Shown here piece after piece: positions 41,438 through 51,266 of a stretch of DNA of 64,000 nt (positions are counted from its first letter, which is position 1; each line of letters starts with the position of its first letter). This stretch comes from an uncultured Pelagibacteraceae bacterium (GTDB lineage: Bacteria > Pseudomonadota > Alphaproteobacteria > Pelagibacterales > Pelagibacteraceae). The notes below the pieces were generated by a model, which saw only the letters and a list, made by a program, of their open reading frames with translations, was not told the origin of the DNA and ran no database searches. Position numbers and translations under genes: made by a program. The DNA lies in assembly GCA_902536765.1 (NCBI GenBank), contig CACAYM010000004.1:1-64000 (forward strand), written 5' to 3'.

Positions 41438-42130
41438 TTATTCTTGGATTACTTTGCCCTTTGGTCTACTTCCTTTTAGATATTCACCTTTTACTAAATA
41501 ACATACTGTCTCAGCGATATTTGTTATATGATCACCAGCTCTTTCCAAATTTTTTGTAGCAAAAATTAAATGAGTGGAAAAATCTAAATTTTTTTTATCT
41601 TTAGATAAAAAATCTATTACACTTTCCATTGCGATATAAGTTAAGTCGTCAACTTGTTCATCTTTTTTCCATACTTCTTTAGCTTTATCAAAGTTTTTGT
41701 TTACATAACTATCGAGAACATCATTTAATTGTTTCATAACAAGCTCTCCAAGTCTTTTTAAATTTCCTAACAATTCATCAGGTAAATCTAATGGTAAAGG
41801 CTTAACTTTTTTTGCATTACTTTTTGATAGATCCCCTATTCTTTCTAAATCTTGAGAAATTTTAAGTGAACTTATAGTTTCTCTTAAATCAATTGCCATA
41901 GGTGCTCTTTTAACTAGTAAATTCATTATTTGAGTATCTATTTTAGATCTAAATTTATTAATTTCCTCATCACTTTTAATAATTTTATCAATTGAGTCCT
42001 TATCAACTTTAATTACAGCATCCATTGCGTCACCTAATTGTGACTCAGTTAAACTTCCCATTTTTATTAAAGAGTCTTTAAGAAATTGTAGCTCTTCTTC
42101 GTATGACTTTACTGTATGTTCATTGCTCAT
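41438..42130 (-). CDS. phoU: Phosphate signalling complex protein PhoU
   Basis: RRAPMAIDLRETISSLKISQDLERIGDLSKSNAKK-type motif and FATKNLERAGDHITNIAE. Confidence 0.95.
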   Translation of the reverse strand: MSNEHTVKSYEEELQFLKDSLIKMGSLTESQLGDAMDAVIKVDKDSIDKIIKSDEEINKFRSKIDTQIMNLLVKRAPMAIDLRETISSLKISQDLERIGDLSKSNAKKVKPLPLDLPDELLGNLKRLGELVMKQLNDVLDSYVNKNFDKAKEVWKKDEQVDDLTYIAMESVIDFLSKDKKNLDFSTHLIFATKNLERAGDHITNIAETVCYLVKGEYLKGSRPKGKVIQE

Positions 42131-42133
42131 AAT

Positions 42134-42895
42134 TTATCCAAATCTACCTGTAATATAGTCTTGTGTCATTTTATTGTCAGGATTTTTAAAAATTTTCTCT
42201 GTATTTCCAACTTCTATTAACTTACCCAAGTGAAAAAACCCCGTTTTTTGTGAAACACGTACAGCCTGAGCCATTGAGTGCGTCACAATTACAATCGTAT
42301 AAGTTTTTTTTAATTCATCAATTAATTCTTCAATTTTTGCAGTAGCAATTGGATCTAATGCTGAACATGGTTCATCCATTAAGATCACTTCAGGATTAAC
42401 AGATATAGCTCTCGCTATACAAAGTCTTTGTTGCTGTCCTCCAGATAAACTAGTGCCTGGTTCATCTAGTCTATCTTTAACTTCTTCCCATAAAGCAGAT
42501 TTTTTTAAACTGTTCTCAACAATTTGATCTAGTTCGCTTTTGGTTTCGCCTTTTCCATGAATTTTAGGACCATACGAAATATTATCATATATACTTTTTG
42601 GAAATGGATTTGGCTTTTGAAAAACCATTCCAACTCTTTCTCTTAATGAGACAACATCCAGATCTTTATCATTAATATTCATACCATCCATTTCAATATT
42701 TCCTGTAACTTTACAAATATCGATCACGTCATTCATTCTGTTAATGCATCTTATAAAAGTTGATTTTCCACATCCGGATGGACCAATTAATGCGGTCACC
42801 TCTTTTTCATTTAAATCTAAATTAACGTCAAACAACGCTTGTTTATCACCATAATAAACATTTAAATTTTTTGATTTTATTTTAATATTATTCAT
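42134..42895 (-). CDS. pstB: Phosphate ABC transporter ATP-binding protein PstB
   Basis: [57 protein letters not shown]. Confidence 0.97.
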   Translation of the reverse strand: MNNIKIKSKNLNVYYGDKQALFDVNLDLNEKEVTALIGPSGCGKSTFIRCINRMNDVIDICKVTGNIEMDGMNINDKDLDVVSLRERVGMVFQKPNPFPKSIYDNISYGPKIHGKGETKSELDQIVENSLKKSALWEEVKDRLDEPGTSLSGGQQQRLCIARAISVNPEVILMDEPCSALDPIATAKIEELIDELKKTYTIVIVTHSMAQAVRVSQKTGFFHLGKLIEVGNTEKIFKNPDNKMTQDYITGRFG

Positions 42896-44158
42896 TTAGT
42901 TCCATCGTTTTTCAAATTTTTGTCTTAAGTACACAGCAATAAAGTTCATTACAATTAAAAAGCTTAAAAGCATCATAATTGTTGCTGAAGTTTTTTCAAC
43001 AAAACCTCTTTCTGCAGATTCAGACCATAAATATACTTGAACAGGTAATGAAGACGAAGGATCAACTGGACTTGACGGTATGTCAACTACAAATGCCACC
43101 ATACCAATTAATATAAGTGGTGCGGTTTCACCTAATGCTTGAGCTAAACCAATGATAGTTCCTGATAAAGTGCCAGGCAATGCTAAAGGTACTACATGAT
43201 GAAAAACTGATTGAAATTTAGATGCGCCGACTGCAAGAGCACCCTCTCTTATTGAAGGTGGGACAGCTTTTAATGAAGCTCTACATGGAATTATAATCCT
43301 TGGTAAAGTCATTAGCGCTAAAGTTATTCCAGCAACTAATGGTGTAGATCTTGGTAATTGGATAGTTGCCAGTAAAATTTGTAGAGCAAGTAAACCGTAA
43401 ACAATTGATGGAACTGCTGCTAAATTGTTTATATTGATTTCAATAAAATCTGTAATTTTATTTTTTGGAGCAAACTCTTCCAAGTAAATTGACGCCAGAA
43501 CAGCAACAGGAAAAGCTAATAATAAACAAATTAAAATACTATAAAATGATCCGACTAAAGCTCCACCTATACCTGCTATTTCTGGATCTCTAGAGTCTCC
43601 ATTATTAAAGAAATAATTATTAAAATTTTTACTTATCTTTTTATTTTCAACAAAATAATCGTATATAACTAATTGAAAATCAGAGATTCTTCTTCTTTCT
43701 TCGGGAAGTTCTCTTGGATAATTACCTTTATGCAATTGATCTATATCGTCTGAGGCTGTTAAATCTAATGTAATTGTTTTACCTAATAAATTATTATCTT
43801 TTAAAAAAGCTTTTTTAATCTCGATTTCTGCATCTCCACTAAATAGTTTTAATAATTCATCTTCTTCAGCTCTATCTTTTGCTGGATAAGCTTTTATTAA
43901 ATTTTCTATCATTACATCATAAAAATCAGCTTCCATTATTTCTTCTTGGGATGCACCATTTTGAATTTCTAATAAATCCTGATCAAAAAAGATTTCAGTG
44001 GTAATTACTGTTTTTTTAAAAGCTGAGCTTCCTTTCGAGAAAATATTTTGAACTAGAATAACTACAAATAACAATGCAACCAATATAGATGCTAAACCAT
44101 AAAATCTAAATCTTTTCTCCGCTCGGTGCCTTTTTTTTAATCTTTCTTCTTTAGTCAT
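42896..44158 (-). CDS. pstA: Phosphate ABC transporter permease PstA (long form with periplasmic insert)
   Basis: VGALVGSFYSILICLLLAFPVAVLASIYLEEFA-type motif, LALMTLPRIIIPCRASLKAVPPSIREGALAVGASK, GTLSGTIIGLAQALGETAPLILIG. Confidence 0.95.
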   Translation of the reverse strand: MTKEERLKKRHRAEKRFRFYGLASILVALLFVVILVQNIFSKGSSAFKKTVITTEIFFDQDLLEIQNGASQEEIMEADFYDVMIENLIKAYPAKDRAEEDELLKLFSGDAEIEIKKAFLKDNNLLGKTITLDLTASDDIDQLHKGNYPRELPEERRRISDFQLVIYDYFVENKKISKNFNNYFFNNGDSRDPEIAGIGGALVGSFYSILICLLLAFPVAVLASIYLEEFAPKNKITDFIEININNLAAVPSIVYGLLALQILLATIQLPRSTPLVAGITLALMTLPRIIIPCRASLKAVPPSIREGALAVGASKFQSVFHHVVPLALPGTLSGTIIGLAQALGETAPLILIGMVAFVVDIPSSPVDPSSSLPVQVYLWSESAERGFVEKTSATIMMLLSFLIVMNFIAVYLRQKFEKRWN

Positions 44159-45554
44159 ACTTTTCTCTATATTTTTTGACCGCTCTTTGAGCTATATAAT
44201 TCAATATTAATGTTGCTATAAATAATGTAAGTCCCAAAGCAAAAGCAGATTGGGTTTTCGGACTGTCAAATTCTTGGTCACCAACAAGTATCATTACAAT
44301 CTGAGTTGTAATTGTTGTGGTAGACTCTAAAGGGTTAATTGTAAGATTTGCAGCAAGACCAGCAGCCATCACAACTATCATTGTTTCACCTATCGCTCTT
44401 GATACTGCTAATAAAACTGATCCTATTATCCCTGGAAGAGCTGCGGGTATTACGACTTGTTTAATAGTTTCTGATTTTGTGGCTCCAACAGCATATGAAC
44501 CGTCTCTTAATGATTGTGGGACAGAATTAATTACATCATCAGATAAAGATGAAACATAAGGAATAATCATTATTCCCATAATTAATCCTGCAGCTAAAGC
44601 GCTTTCGGATGAAACAGTTAATCCAAAATTTTCACCTACTTGTCTAAAAAAAGGTCCAACAGTTAATGCAGCAAAGAAACCATAAACTACAGTCGGTATT
44701 CCTGCTAAAATTTCAATAATTGGTTTTGAAATTCTTCTAACTTTAATTGAAGCATATTCAGCCATGTAAATACCTGAAAATAAACCAATAGGAACAGCTA
44801 CTAACATTGCAATAAAAGCTATAAAAGATGTCCCTGCAATCAATGGAATAAAGCCAAAAGCATCTTTTAACTCTTCTAATTCAGCTACCGTTATTGAGGA
44901 GGCATCTCTAACAAAAGCTCTTTGGGGACTCCAATTTGTACCAAATAAATAATCAAAAATATTAATGACTGAAAAAAATTTAATACTTTCAAATAGTAGT
45001 GAAAATATTATTCCAAGAGTAGTTAAAATGGCTATTAAAGAAGATACAAACAATAAACCCTTTAAAATAACTTCCACATCGTCTCTTGCTTTATTGTTAT
45101 TTTTTATTTTTTTTAAAGAGTAAATAACCGAAGCTATAATTATTCCAAATATTAAAACTACTTTTGAATTTGTAAAAAGATTTATAAATTTTGCGTATGC
45201 AAGAGCACTTTCTTTCAATATACTATCTATATCTCCAAAATACGTACCTAAATGGATAGCCTTAATTTTTTCATAAATTAGGTTTGCTTCATTTTTGTCA
45301 TTAAATATTGCACCTTGATTTGCAGCTGTTTCAATAATTATAGATTTAATGATTACAGGTTCAAATAATGACCAGACCAATAAAAATACTAATGCTGGTA
45401 TTGAACACCATAAAACAAGATAGTATCCATAAAATTTCGGTAAAGCATTTAATCTTATATTTTTCTCAATTGAAATACTTTTAGTTTTTGACCTTCCATA
45501 AAAGAATAAAGAAACAGAAAATATAGTAATTAAAAATATTAGAACGATGTTCAT
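44151..45554 (-). CDS. pstC: Phosphate ABC transporter permease PstC (long form)
   Basis: PIGLFSGIYMAEYAS, LAGIPTVVYGFFAALTVGPFF, SVPQSLRDGSYAVGATKSETIKQVVIPAALPGIIGSVLLAVSRAIGETMIV. Confidence 0.95.
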   Translation of the reverse strand: MNIVLIFLITIFSVSLFFYGRSKTKSISIEKNIRLNALPKFYGYYLVLWCSIPALVFLLVWSLFEPVIIKSIIIETAANQGAIFNDKNEANLIYEKIKAIHLGTYFGDIDSILKESALAYAKFINLFTNSKVVLIFGIIIASVIYSLKKIKNNNKARDDVEVILKGLLFVSSLIAILTTLGIIFSLLFESIKFFSVINIFDYLFGTNWSPQRAFVRDASSITVAELEELKDAFGFIPLIAGTSFIAFIAMLVAVPIGLFSGIYMAEYASIKVRRISKPIIEILAGIPTVVYGFFAALTVGPFFRQVGENFGLTVSSESALAAGLIMGIMIIPYVSSLSDDVINSVPQSLRDGSYAVGATKSETIKQVVIPAALPGIIGSVLLAVSRAIGETMIVVMAAGLAANLTINPLESTTTITTQIVMILVGDQEFDSPKTQSAFALGLTLFIATLILNYIAQRAVKKYREKYD

Positions 45555-45620
45555 TCGCCCTGAGTGATATATTCTTAATGTTACAGAAATATTACAAATT
45601 AAATCTAAGATTGAATTAAT

Positions 45621-45650
45621 AAAAAAGGCCAGTTATTACTGGCCTTTTTT
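45621..45650 (-). terminator. Perfect symmetrical intrinsic-terminator-like hairpin between pstS and pstC
   Basis: aaaaaaggccagt-tatt-actggcctttttt: 13-bp perfect stem, 4-nt loop, T-tract; 16 nt after pstS stop. Confidence 0.85.
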
Positions 45651-45665
45651 GGGGATAAACGAAAA

Positions 45666-46694
45666 TTATTTTAAGTTGATCGTATTCAACTCTACTGCAG
45701 CAGTTCTGGTAACTTTGTATTTGTCTGAAGCTAAAGGAACAAGTCCTATTTCAGCTAAATAACCTCTGTTACTCATAGCTTTTTTAGATGTAAATTCCTT
45801 AAGAAATTCTTTTATACCTGGAATTACACCAATATGTGCTTTTTTTACATAAAAGAATAATGGTCTTGCTATTGGATAAGAGTAATCCTGAATACCTTCT
45901 AATGATGGCTGAACACCATTAACTGATGATGCTTTAATCTTATCTTTGTTGGCCACTAAGTAACTATAACCAAAAAAACCAAATGCGTCTGGATTTGATG
46001 AAAGTTTTTGTACAATTAAAGTGTCATTCTCACCAGCTTCAACAGCGTATCCATCCTCTCTAATTTTAGCACATTCCTTTTTAGCTTTTTTACCTTCAGC
46101 ATCGTAAAGAGATTTTGCTGTTTTTGAACAACCTTTTACCATAACTAATGAATTCCATGCATCTCTAGTACCTGATGTTGGAGGTGCAACTAATATTTCA
46201 ATCTTTTTATTTGGAAGACTCGAGTCTATGTCACTCCAATTTTTATATGGATTTTCAACAAGTTTTCCATCAATGTCTACTTTAAATGCTAAAGCTCTCC
46301 AAAGTTGTTCTTTTGTAAAATCTGCATCTGGAGCATTTACTGAGTGCGCGAATGAAATACCGTCATTTCCTATTACTATTTCAATAATTTCAGCAACACC
46401 ATTTTTCTCACATAAAGCTTTTTCTTTTGTTTTAATTGCTCTTGATGCATTTGTTATATCAGGATGATTTGCTCCTACACCTGCGCAGAACAATTTCATT
46501 CCTCCACCAGTTCCTGTACTTTCGATTACCGGTGTTTTGAATTTTCCACCTTTACCAAACTTTTCAGCTACAACTGTAGCATATGGGTAAACAGTAGAAG
46601 AACCTACAATTTTTATTTGGTCTCTTGAGTAACTAGTTGTTGTAAAACTAAGTACTAAAAGAAAACTTAATAAAATTTTTACTAATCTATTCAT
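45666..46694 (-). CDS. pstS: Phosphate ABC transporter substrate-binding protein PstS
   Basis: Signal peptide; IKIVGSSTVYPYATVVAEKFG, ESTGTGGGMKLFC, PTSGTRDAW. Confidence 0.95.
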   Translation of the reverse strand: MNRLVKILLSFLLVLSFTTTSYSRDQIKIVGSSTVYPYATVVAEKFGKGGKFKTPVIESTGTGGGMKLFCAGVGANHPDITNASRAIKTKEKALCEKNGVAEIIEIVIGNDGISFAHSVNAPDADFTKEQLWRALAFKVDIDGKLVENPYKNWSDIDSSLPNKKIEILVAPPTSGTRDAWNSLVMVKGCSKTAKSLYDAEGKKAKKECAKIREDGYAVEAGENDTLIVQKLSSNPDAFGFFGYSYLVANKDKIKASSVNGVQPSLEGIQDYSYPIARPLFFYVKKAHIGVIPGIKEFLKEFTSKKAMSNRGYLAEIGLVPLASDKYKVTRTAAVELNTINLK

Positions 46695-46763
46695 ATTTCT
46701 CCTTTTTAGATTCGTTATGTATCAAGAATTAAATCTGAATCTAAAATATTTTATTAAAGGAAA

Positions 46764-46781
46764 GTTAAAGTTTTGTTACAA
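46764..46781 (-). promoter_or_regulatory. Putative Pho box upstream of pstS
   Basis: Reverse strand TTGTAAC-AAAA-CTTTAAC: two 7-mers at 11-bp period, about 70 bp upstream of pstS ATG. Confidence 0.6.
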
Positions 46782-46801
46782 AGGCTAACTTTTTAGTTGA
46801 A

Positions 46802-47959
46802 TTAAATTGAATTAAATTTCAAATCTATAGTAGTTCCTTGATTTTCCTCACTATTAATAATCATTTCACCTCTATGTTGAGAAACTAAATGCTTAACAAT
46901 TGCAAGCCCTAAACCCGTACCTCCAACACTCCGACTTTTACTAGGATCGACAGTGAAAAATCTTTCAGTGATTCTGTGAATAAATTCCTTGGGAATTCCT
47001 ATACCTTGATCTGATATAGAGACAATATTTAAATCACCCTCTTTTTTCGTGGCAATTTTAATTTCTTTACCCTTCTCACTATATTTAATTGAATTATCAA
47101 TAAGGTTAGTAAAAATTTCTATTAATTTATCTCTATCACCAATAATTTTGAAATTTTCAGTTTTTTGAAGATTTAAATTAATGTTATTTTTTTTAACAAT
47201 GTTTTCATAAGTCTTTATCACGTAATTAAGCACTTCTATTAAATCTATTTCGTGTGTAGGCCTTATATGCTCTTGTAGCTCAATTTTCGAAAGAGATAAC
47301 AAATCTCTTATTAAATTTTCCATTCTTTCAGATTGAGAGCTCATTACTGGTAATAAATTATTAACTTCAGAGTTCTTTTTTAAATCAGCGTTATTTTCAA
47401 ATGACTCAAGTCCCATTTTAATAGATTGCAATGGCGTTCTAAGTTCGTGGGAAACATTTGCAACGAAGTCTGATTTCAATTGTTGAAATTTATAAAATTC
47501 AGTCAAATCTCTCATAAAAAGTAAACAAGATGGCTCATCAAAGAATAAATTATGATTATCTTGGTAAATAGTTACATTCATTCTAAGAACTGAAGGGTTT
47601 CTTAGCTCTATTTCAAGATCATTAGAATTTTCTCCATTGAAAGCTTTCTCAATTGAACTTAACAAATCGGGATTTCTTAAAAATCCACTTATATTTTTAT
47701 TCAACTTTGTTTGAAATCTTTTAATGGCTGAACTATTACTAAATATTATTTCCTTAGATTTGTTTAGAATTATAATTCCTTCTGGTATGTAATTTAAAAG
47801 ATTATAAATGGTTTCTCTATATTTTTTGCTTTCATCTTCATCTAACTTATTATCTTCAATTTTAACTTCCGTATTAATGCCTAAGACTCTTTCTTTTTTT
47901 AAAAGAAAAAATAACAAAATAGCTATTATGATTAACAAAACAAATGTTAATAGTTCCAT
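46802..47959 (-). CDS. phoR: Phosphate regulon sensor histidine kinase PhoR
   Basis: FVANVSHELRTPLQSIKMGLESF, FTNLIDNSIKYSEKG, FFTVDPSKSRSVGGTGLGLAIVKHLV; next to pst operon. Confidence 0.92.
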   Translation of the reverse strand: MELLTFVLLIIIAILLFFLLKKERVLGINTEVKIEDNKLDEDESKKYRETIYNLLNYIPEGIIILNKSKEIIFSNSSAIKRFQTKLNKNISGFLRNPDLLSSIEKAFNGENSNDLEIELRNPSVLRMNVTIYQDNHNLFFDEPSCLLFMRDLTEFYKFQQLKSDFVANVSHELRTPLQSIKMGLESFENNADLKKNSEVNNLLPVMSSQSERMENLIRDLLSLSKIELQEHIRPTHEIDLIEVLNYVIKTYENIVKKNNINLNLQKTENFKIIGDRDKLIEIFTNLIDNSIKYSEKGKEIKIATKKEGDLNIVSISDQGIGIPKEFIHRITERFFTVDPSKSRSVGGTGLGLAIVKHLVSQHRGEMIINSEENQGTTIDLKFNSI

Positions 47960-47980
47960 ATAAAATTATCTCATTTAAAT

Positions 47981-47998
47981 GTTACAGATTTGTTAAAA
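47981..47998 (-). promoter_or_regulatory. Putative Pho box upstream of phoR
   Basis: Reverse strand TTTTAAC-AAAT-CTGTAAC: two 7-mers at 11-bp period, second half close to the CTGTCAT Pho box consensus; about 22 bp before phoR ATG. Confidence 0.62.
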
Positions 47999-48002
47999 CC
48001 TT

Positions 48003-48341
48003 TTAAGAACTTACTTTTCCTAAATAGTTTACTAGTATCACACCTATAATTATTAGAATTATACCTATTGTTCCATAAATATTGGGCAATTGATTATATT
48101 TTAAAATTCCAAAAATGGTTACAGCAGTAATGGTTAACCCTCCGTAAGTTGCGTATGTAAATCCAACGGGTATAGTAGTCATAGCTTTAGACAGACAGAA
48201 CAGACAAAGTAGGATTGAAATAGCACAAAAAATTGTAGGCAACATGGTAGTAAAACCATTAGTAGTTTTTAAGAATCCATTTGCAGCAATTCCCAGCACA
48301 ACAGCTAAAATTAAATAAATATAACCAGATGAAATACTCAT
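48003..48341 (-). CDS. SMR-family (EmrE-like) small multidrug/quaternary-ammonium exporter
   Basis: 112 aa, four TM helices; YIYLILAVVLGIAANGFLKTTNGFT, AMTTIPVGFTYATYGGLTITAVTIFGILKYN. Confidence 0.88.
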   Translation of the reverse strand: MSISSGYIYLILAVVLGIAANGFLKTTNGFTTMLPTIFCAISILLCLFCLSKAMTTIPVGFTYATYGGLTITAVTIFGILKYNQLPNIYGTIGIILIIIGVILVNYLGKVSS

Positions 48342-48342
48342 A

Positions 48343-49548
48343 CTATTTTATTCTACCATAAATATCTTGGTATCTCACAATATCAGTTTCCTTTAATATT
48401 GAACCAAGTTGCGCTTCAATAATTTTAACAGGTTTTTTAAAAGGATTTTCAATTCTATGAATGGCCCCTAGTGGAATGAATGTAGCTTCATTTACTTTTT
48501 TATAAAATACCTTTTTATTTAATGTTATTTTAGGTTTCCCTTGAGTAACTAGCCAGTGTTCTGATCTATGAAAATGCTTTTGAAGACTTAAGATACCCCT
48601 AGATTTAACATACAATTCCTTCATTAAAAAATTTTTACCATTATATAAATTTGTATAGCTGCCCCACGGTCTATAAAAAACATTTTTCTTTTTAAAATAT
48701 TTAGATTTGTTTTTTCCATACATTTTACAGATTTCTTTCCAGCTACCTAAATCAGACCATGGAATATCCAATTTAATCGCATTTATATTTTTTGTTTTTT
48801 CTAAAATTGCATAATCAAAAGATTTTTCAATTGACTTAATGAATGAAGATTTATTTAGATAATATATGTTATTTCGATATTTTGACTTATGAACTGATGC
48901 TAAACAATTTTTGTAAGTTTTTGGTTGAAACTTTTTAAAATTATTAATGATTGAGTCTTTTCTTAAAAAGAACATTCCAGAATTCCAGTATCCCTTTTTT
49001 TTAATAACTTGCTTTGCTTTTGCAGGCTTTGGTTTTTCAATAAATCTTGTGACTTTATTAATATTTTTTTTATCTTTTTTGGTTAAAAAATATCCGTATT
49101 CACTAGATGGGTTAGTTGGTTTAATGCCAAAAATAAATACATTTTTATTATCAAGATTGGATTTATTTTTGTTTATTTCTCTATTTAATTTACTTGGATT
49201 TTCAATTAAGTGATCTGCAGTAAAATACATCAAAGCCTGATTGTTTGGGATGTCTTTTATTAGTGCAGAAGTTAATATAGCTGGGGCTGTATTTTTTTTT
49301 GCCGGTTCTAAAACAATCTTAAATTTTTTTATTTTACTTTTTTTTAAAGCCTTTTTAACTTCTTTAATATACTTGGCATTTGTGCTGATGATGGGATAAT
49401 CGTATATATTATTTTTAATTCTCTCAAAAGTTTTGTTAATTAGTGTCCAACCGCCAAAATCGATAAATTGTTTTGCTTGATGTTTTGATCCTTTGGGCCA
49501 GAGCCTAGTACCAGCTCCACCACATAAAATAACAGGTCTTATTTTCAT
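48343..49548 (-). CDS. manC: Mannose-1-phosphate guanylyltransferase / mannose-6-phosphate isomerase
   Basis: [20 protein letters not shown] (start refined from 49641), FTADHLI, RFIEKP, WGSYTNLY, HFHRSEHWLVTQG, IPLGAIHRIENP. Confidence 0.92.
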   Translation of the reverse strand: MKIRPVILCGGAGTRLWPKGSKHQAKQFIDFGGWTLINKTFERIKNNIYDYPIISTNAKYIKEVKKALKKSKIKKFKIVLEPAKKNTAPAILTSALIKDIPNNQALMYFTADHLIENPSKLNREINKNKSNLDNKNVFIFGIKPTNPSSEYGYFLTKKDKKNINKVTRFIEKPKPAKAKQVIKKKGYWNSGMFFLRKDSIINNFKKFQPKTYKNCLASVHKSKYRNNIYYLNKSSFIKSIEKSFDYAILEKTKNINAIKLDIPWSDLGSWKEICKMYGKNKSKYFKKKNVFYRPWGSYTNLYNGKNFLMKELYVKSRGILSLQKHFHRSEHWLVTQGKPKITLNKKVFYKKVNEATFIPLGAIHRIENPFKKPVKIIEAQLGSILKETDIVRYQDIYGRIK

Positions 49549-51266
49549 TAAATATCTGCGTATGTCCTGACTTCTTCTTTTGCACCTGGATGTGTAGGCG
49601 CTCCGAGATATGCTGGTCCAACAGTTTGTGCGTACTTCCAAAGTGTTCCATTACCAAAATTAATTTTCTTTGGTTTCCATTTTTTTCTTCTTTTTGCTAA
49701 TTCTTTTTTAGACAAACGAACATTTATTGTTCCTTTCTTAGCATCAAGATCAATAATATCTCCATTTCTTAATAGAGCTATTGGTCCACCAACTGATGCT
49801 TCTGGCCCAACATGTCCAATGCAAAATCCTCTTGTTGCTCCTGAAAATCTTCCATCTGTAATTAGTGCAACTTTTTCACCCTTCCCTTGTCCGTATATTG
49901 CTCCTGTTGTTTGAAGCATTTCTCTCATACCTGGACCACCTTTAGGACCTTCGTATCTAATTATAATGATATCACCGTCTTTATACTTTTTATTTTTAAC
50001 AGCTTTGTAAGCTGCTTCCTCTGTATCAAAACATCTTGCCTTACCAGTAAATTGTAATCTTTTTAAACCAGCTACTTTAACGATGGCTCCATCAGGTGCT
50101 AAATTTCCTTTTAAACCGACCACACCACCATCTGGTGATAATGGTTGATTATATGTCCTCATAACTTTTTGATTTTTGTTAAACTTAACATTTTTTAAAT
50201 TTTGTCTCATAGTTTTACCTGTAACAGTCATGCAATCACCATGGATGTATCCACCATCTAAAAGTGTTTTTAATAACATTGGAACACCGCCTGCCTTCCA
50301 CATATCTTTTGCTACATACTTTCCACCAGGTTTAAGATCTGCAAGATAAGGTGTTTTTTTAAATATTCTTGCAACATCCATTAAGTCAAATTTAATTCCA
50401 GCTTCATTTGCAAGTGCTGGTAAATGTAATGCAGCATTAGTAGATCCACCTGTTGCAGCAACAATAGTGGCTGCATTTTCTAAAGATTTTTTTGTAACAA
50501 TGTCTCTTGGTCTAATTTTTTTTTCTAATAAACTCATTACTGCTTTTCCACTTTTTAAAGCGTAAGAATCTCTTTGGGTATATGGTGCTGGAGTTCCTGC
50601 TGAATAAGGTAAAGCTAAACCAATTGCTTCTGAGACACATGCCATAGTATTTGCAGTAAATTGACCACCACAAGCACCAGCACTTGGACAAGCTTTAAGT
50701 TCTAATTTTCTTAATGCATGTGCAGACATTTTTCCTGAAGAGTATTTTCCAACACCTTCAAAAACATCAACTACAGTTACATCTTTACCGTTAAATCTTC
50801 CTGGCAATATAGATCCACCATAAATAAATACACTTGGTACATTCAAACGAACCATGGCCATCATCAAACCAGGTAATGACTTATCACAACCAGCTACACC
50901 AACAAGTGCATCGTAACAATGTCCTCTAACGGTCAATTCAGTTGAATCTGCAATCACATCTCTAGATATCAATGAAGACTTCATGCCCTCGTGTCCCATT
51001 GCTATACCGTCTGTTACAGTGATTGTACAAAATTCTCTTGGTGTTCCACCAGCTTGATGAACACCCTTTTTAACAGACTGTGCTTGTCTCATTAAAGCAA
51101 TGTTGCAAGGAGCAGCCTCGTTCCATGTTGAAACAACACCGACAAAAGGTTTGGCAACATCTTTTTCTGTTAAATCCATTGCATAATAAAATGATCTTTG
51201 TGGTGCTTTGTCAGGTCCTACTGATGTGTGTCTGCTTGGTAATTTTTTTTTATTAAATTTTGGCAT
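49548..51266 (-). CDS. ilvD: Dihydroxy-acid dehydratase
   Basis: [67 protein letters not shown]. Confidence 0.97.
   Translation of the reverse strand: MPKFNKKKLPSRHTSVGPDKAPQRSFYYAMDLTEKDVAKPFVGVVSTWNEAAPCNIALMRQAQSVKKGVHQAGGTPREFCTITVTDGIAMGHEGMKSSLISRDVIADSTELTVRGHCYDALVGVAGCDKSLPGLMMAMVRLNVPSVFIYGGSILPGRFNGKDVTVVDVFEGVGKYSSGKMSAHALRKLELKACPSAGACGGQFTANTMACVSEAIGLALPYSAGTPAPYTQRDSYALKSGKAVMSLLEKKIRPRDIVTKKSLENAATIVAATGGSTNAALHLPALANEAGIKFDLMDVARIFKKTPYLADLKPGGKYVAKDMWKAGGVPMLLKTLLDGGYIHGDCMTVTGKTMRQNLKNVKFNKNQKVMRTYNQPLSPDGGVVGLKGNLAPDGAIVKVAGLKRLQFTGKARCFDTEEAAYKAVKNKKYKDGDIIIIRYEGPKGGPGMREMLQTTGAIYGQGKGEKVALITDGRFSGATRGFCIGHVGPEASVGGPIALLRNGDIIDLDAKKGTINVRLSKKELAKRRKKWKPKKINFGNGTLWKYAQTVGPAYLGAPTHPGAKEEVRTYADI

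Noticed and set aside
46797-46818. Tandem gaattaaatt gaattaaatt near phoR 3' end
   Set aside because: Short AT-rich direct repeat in coding sequence, expected by chance at this base composition.
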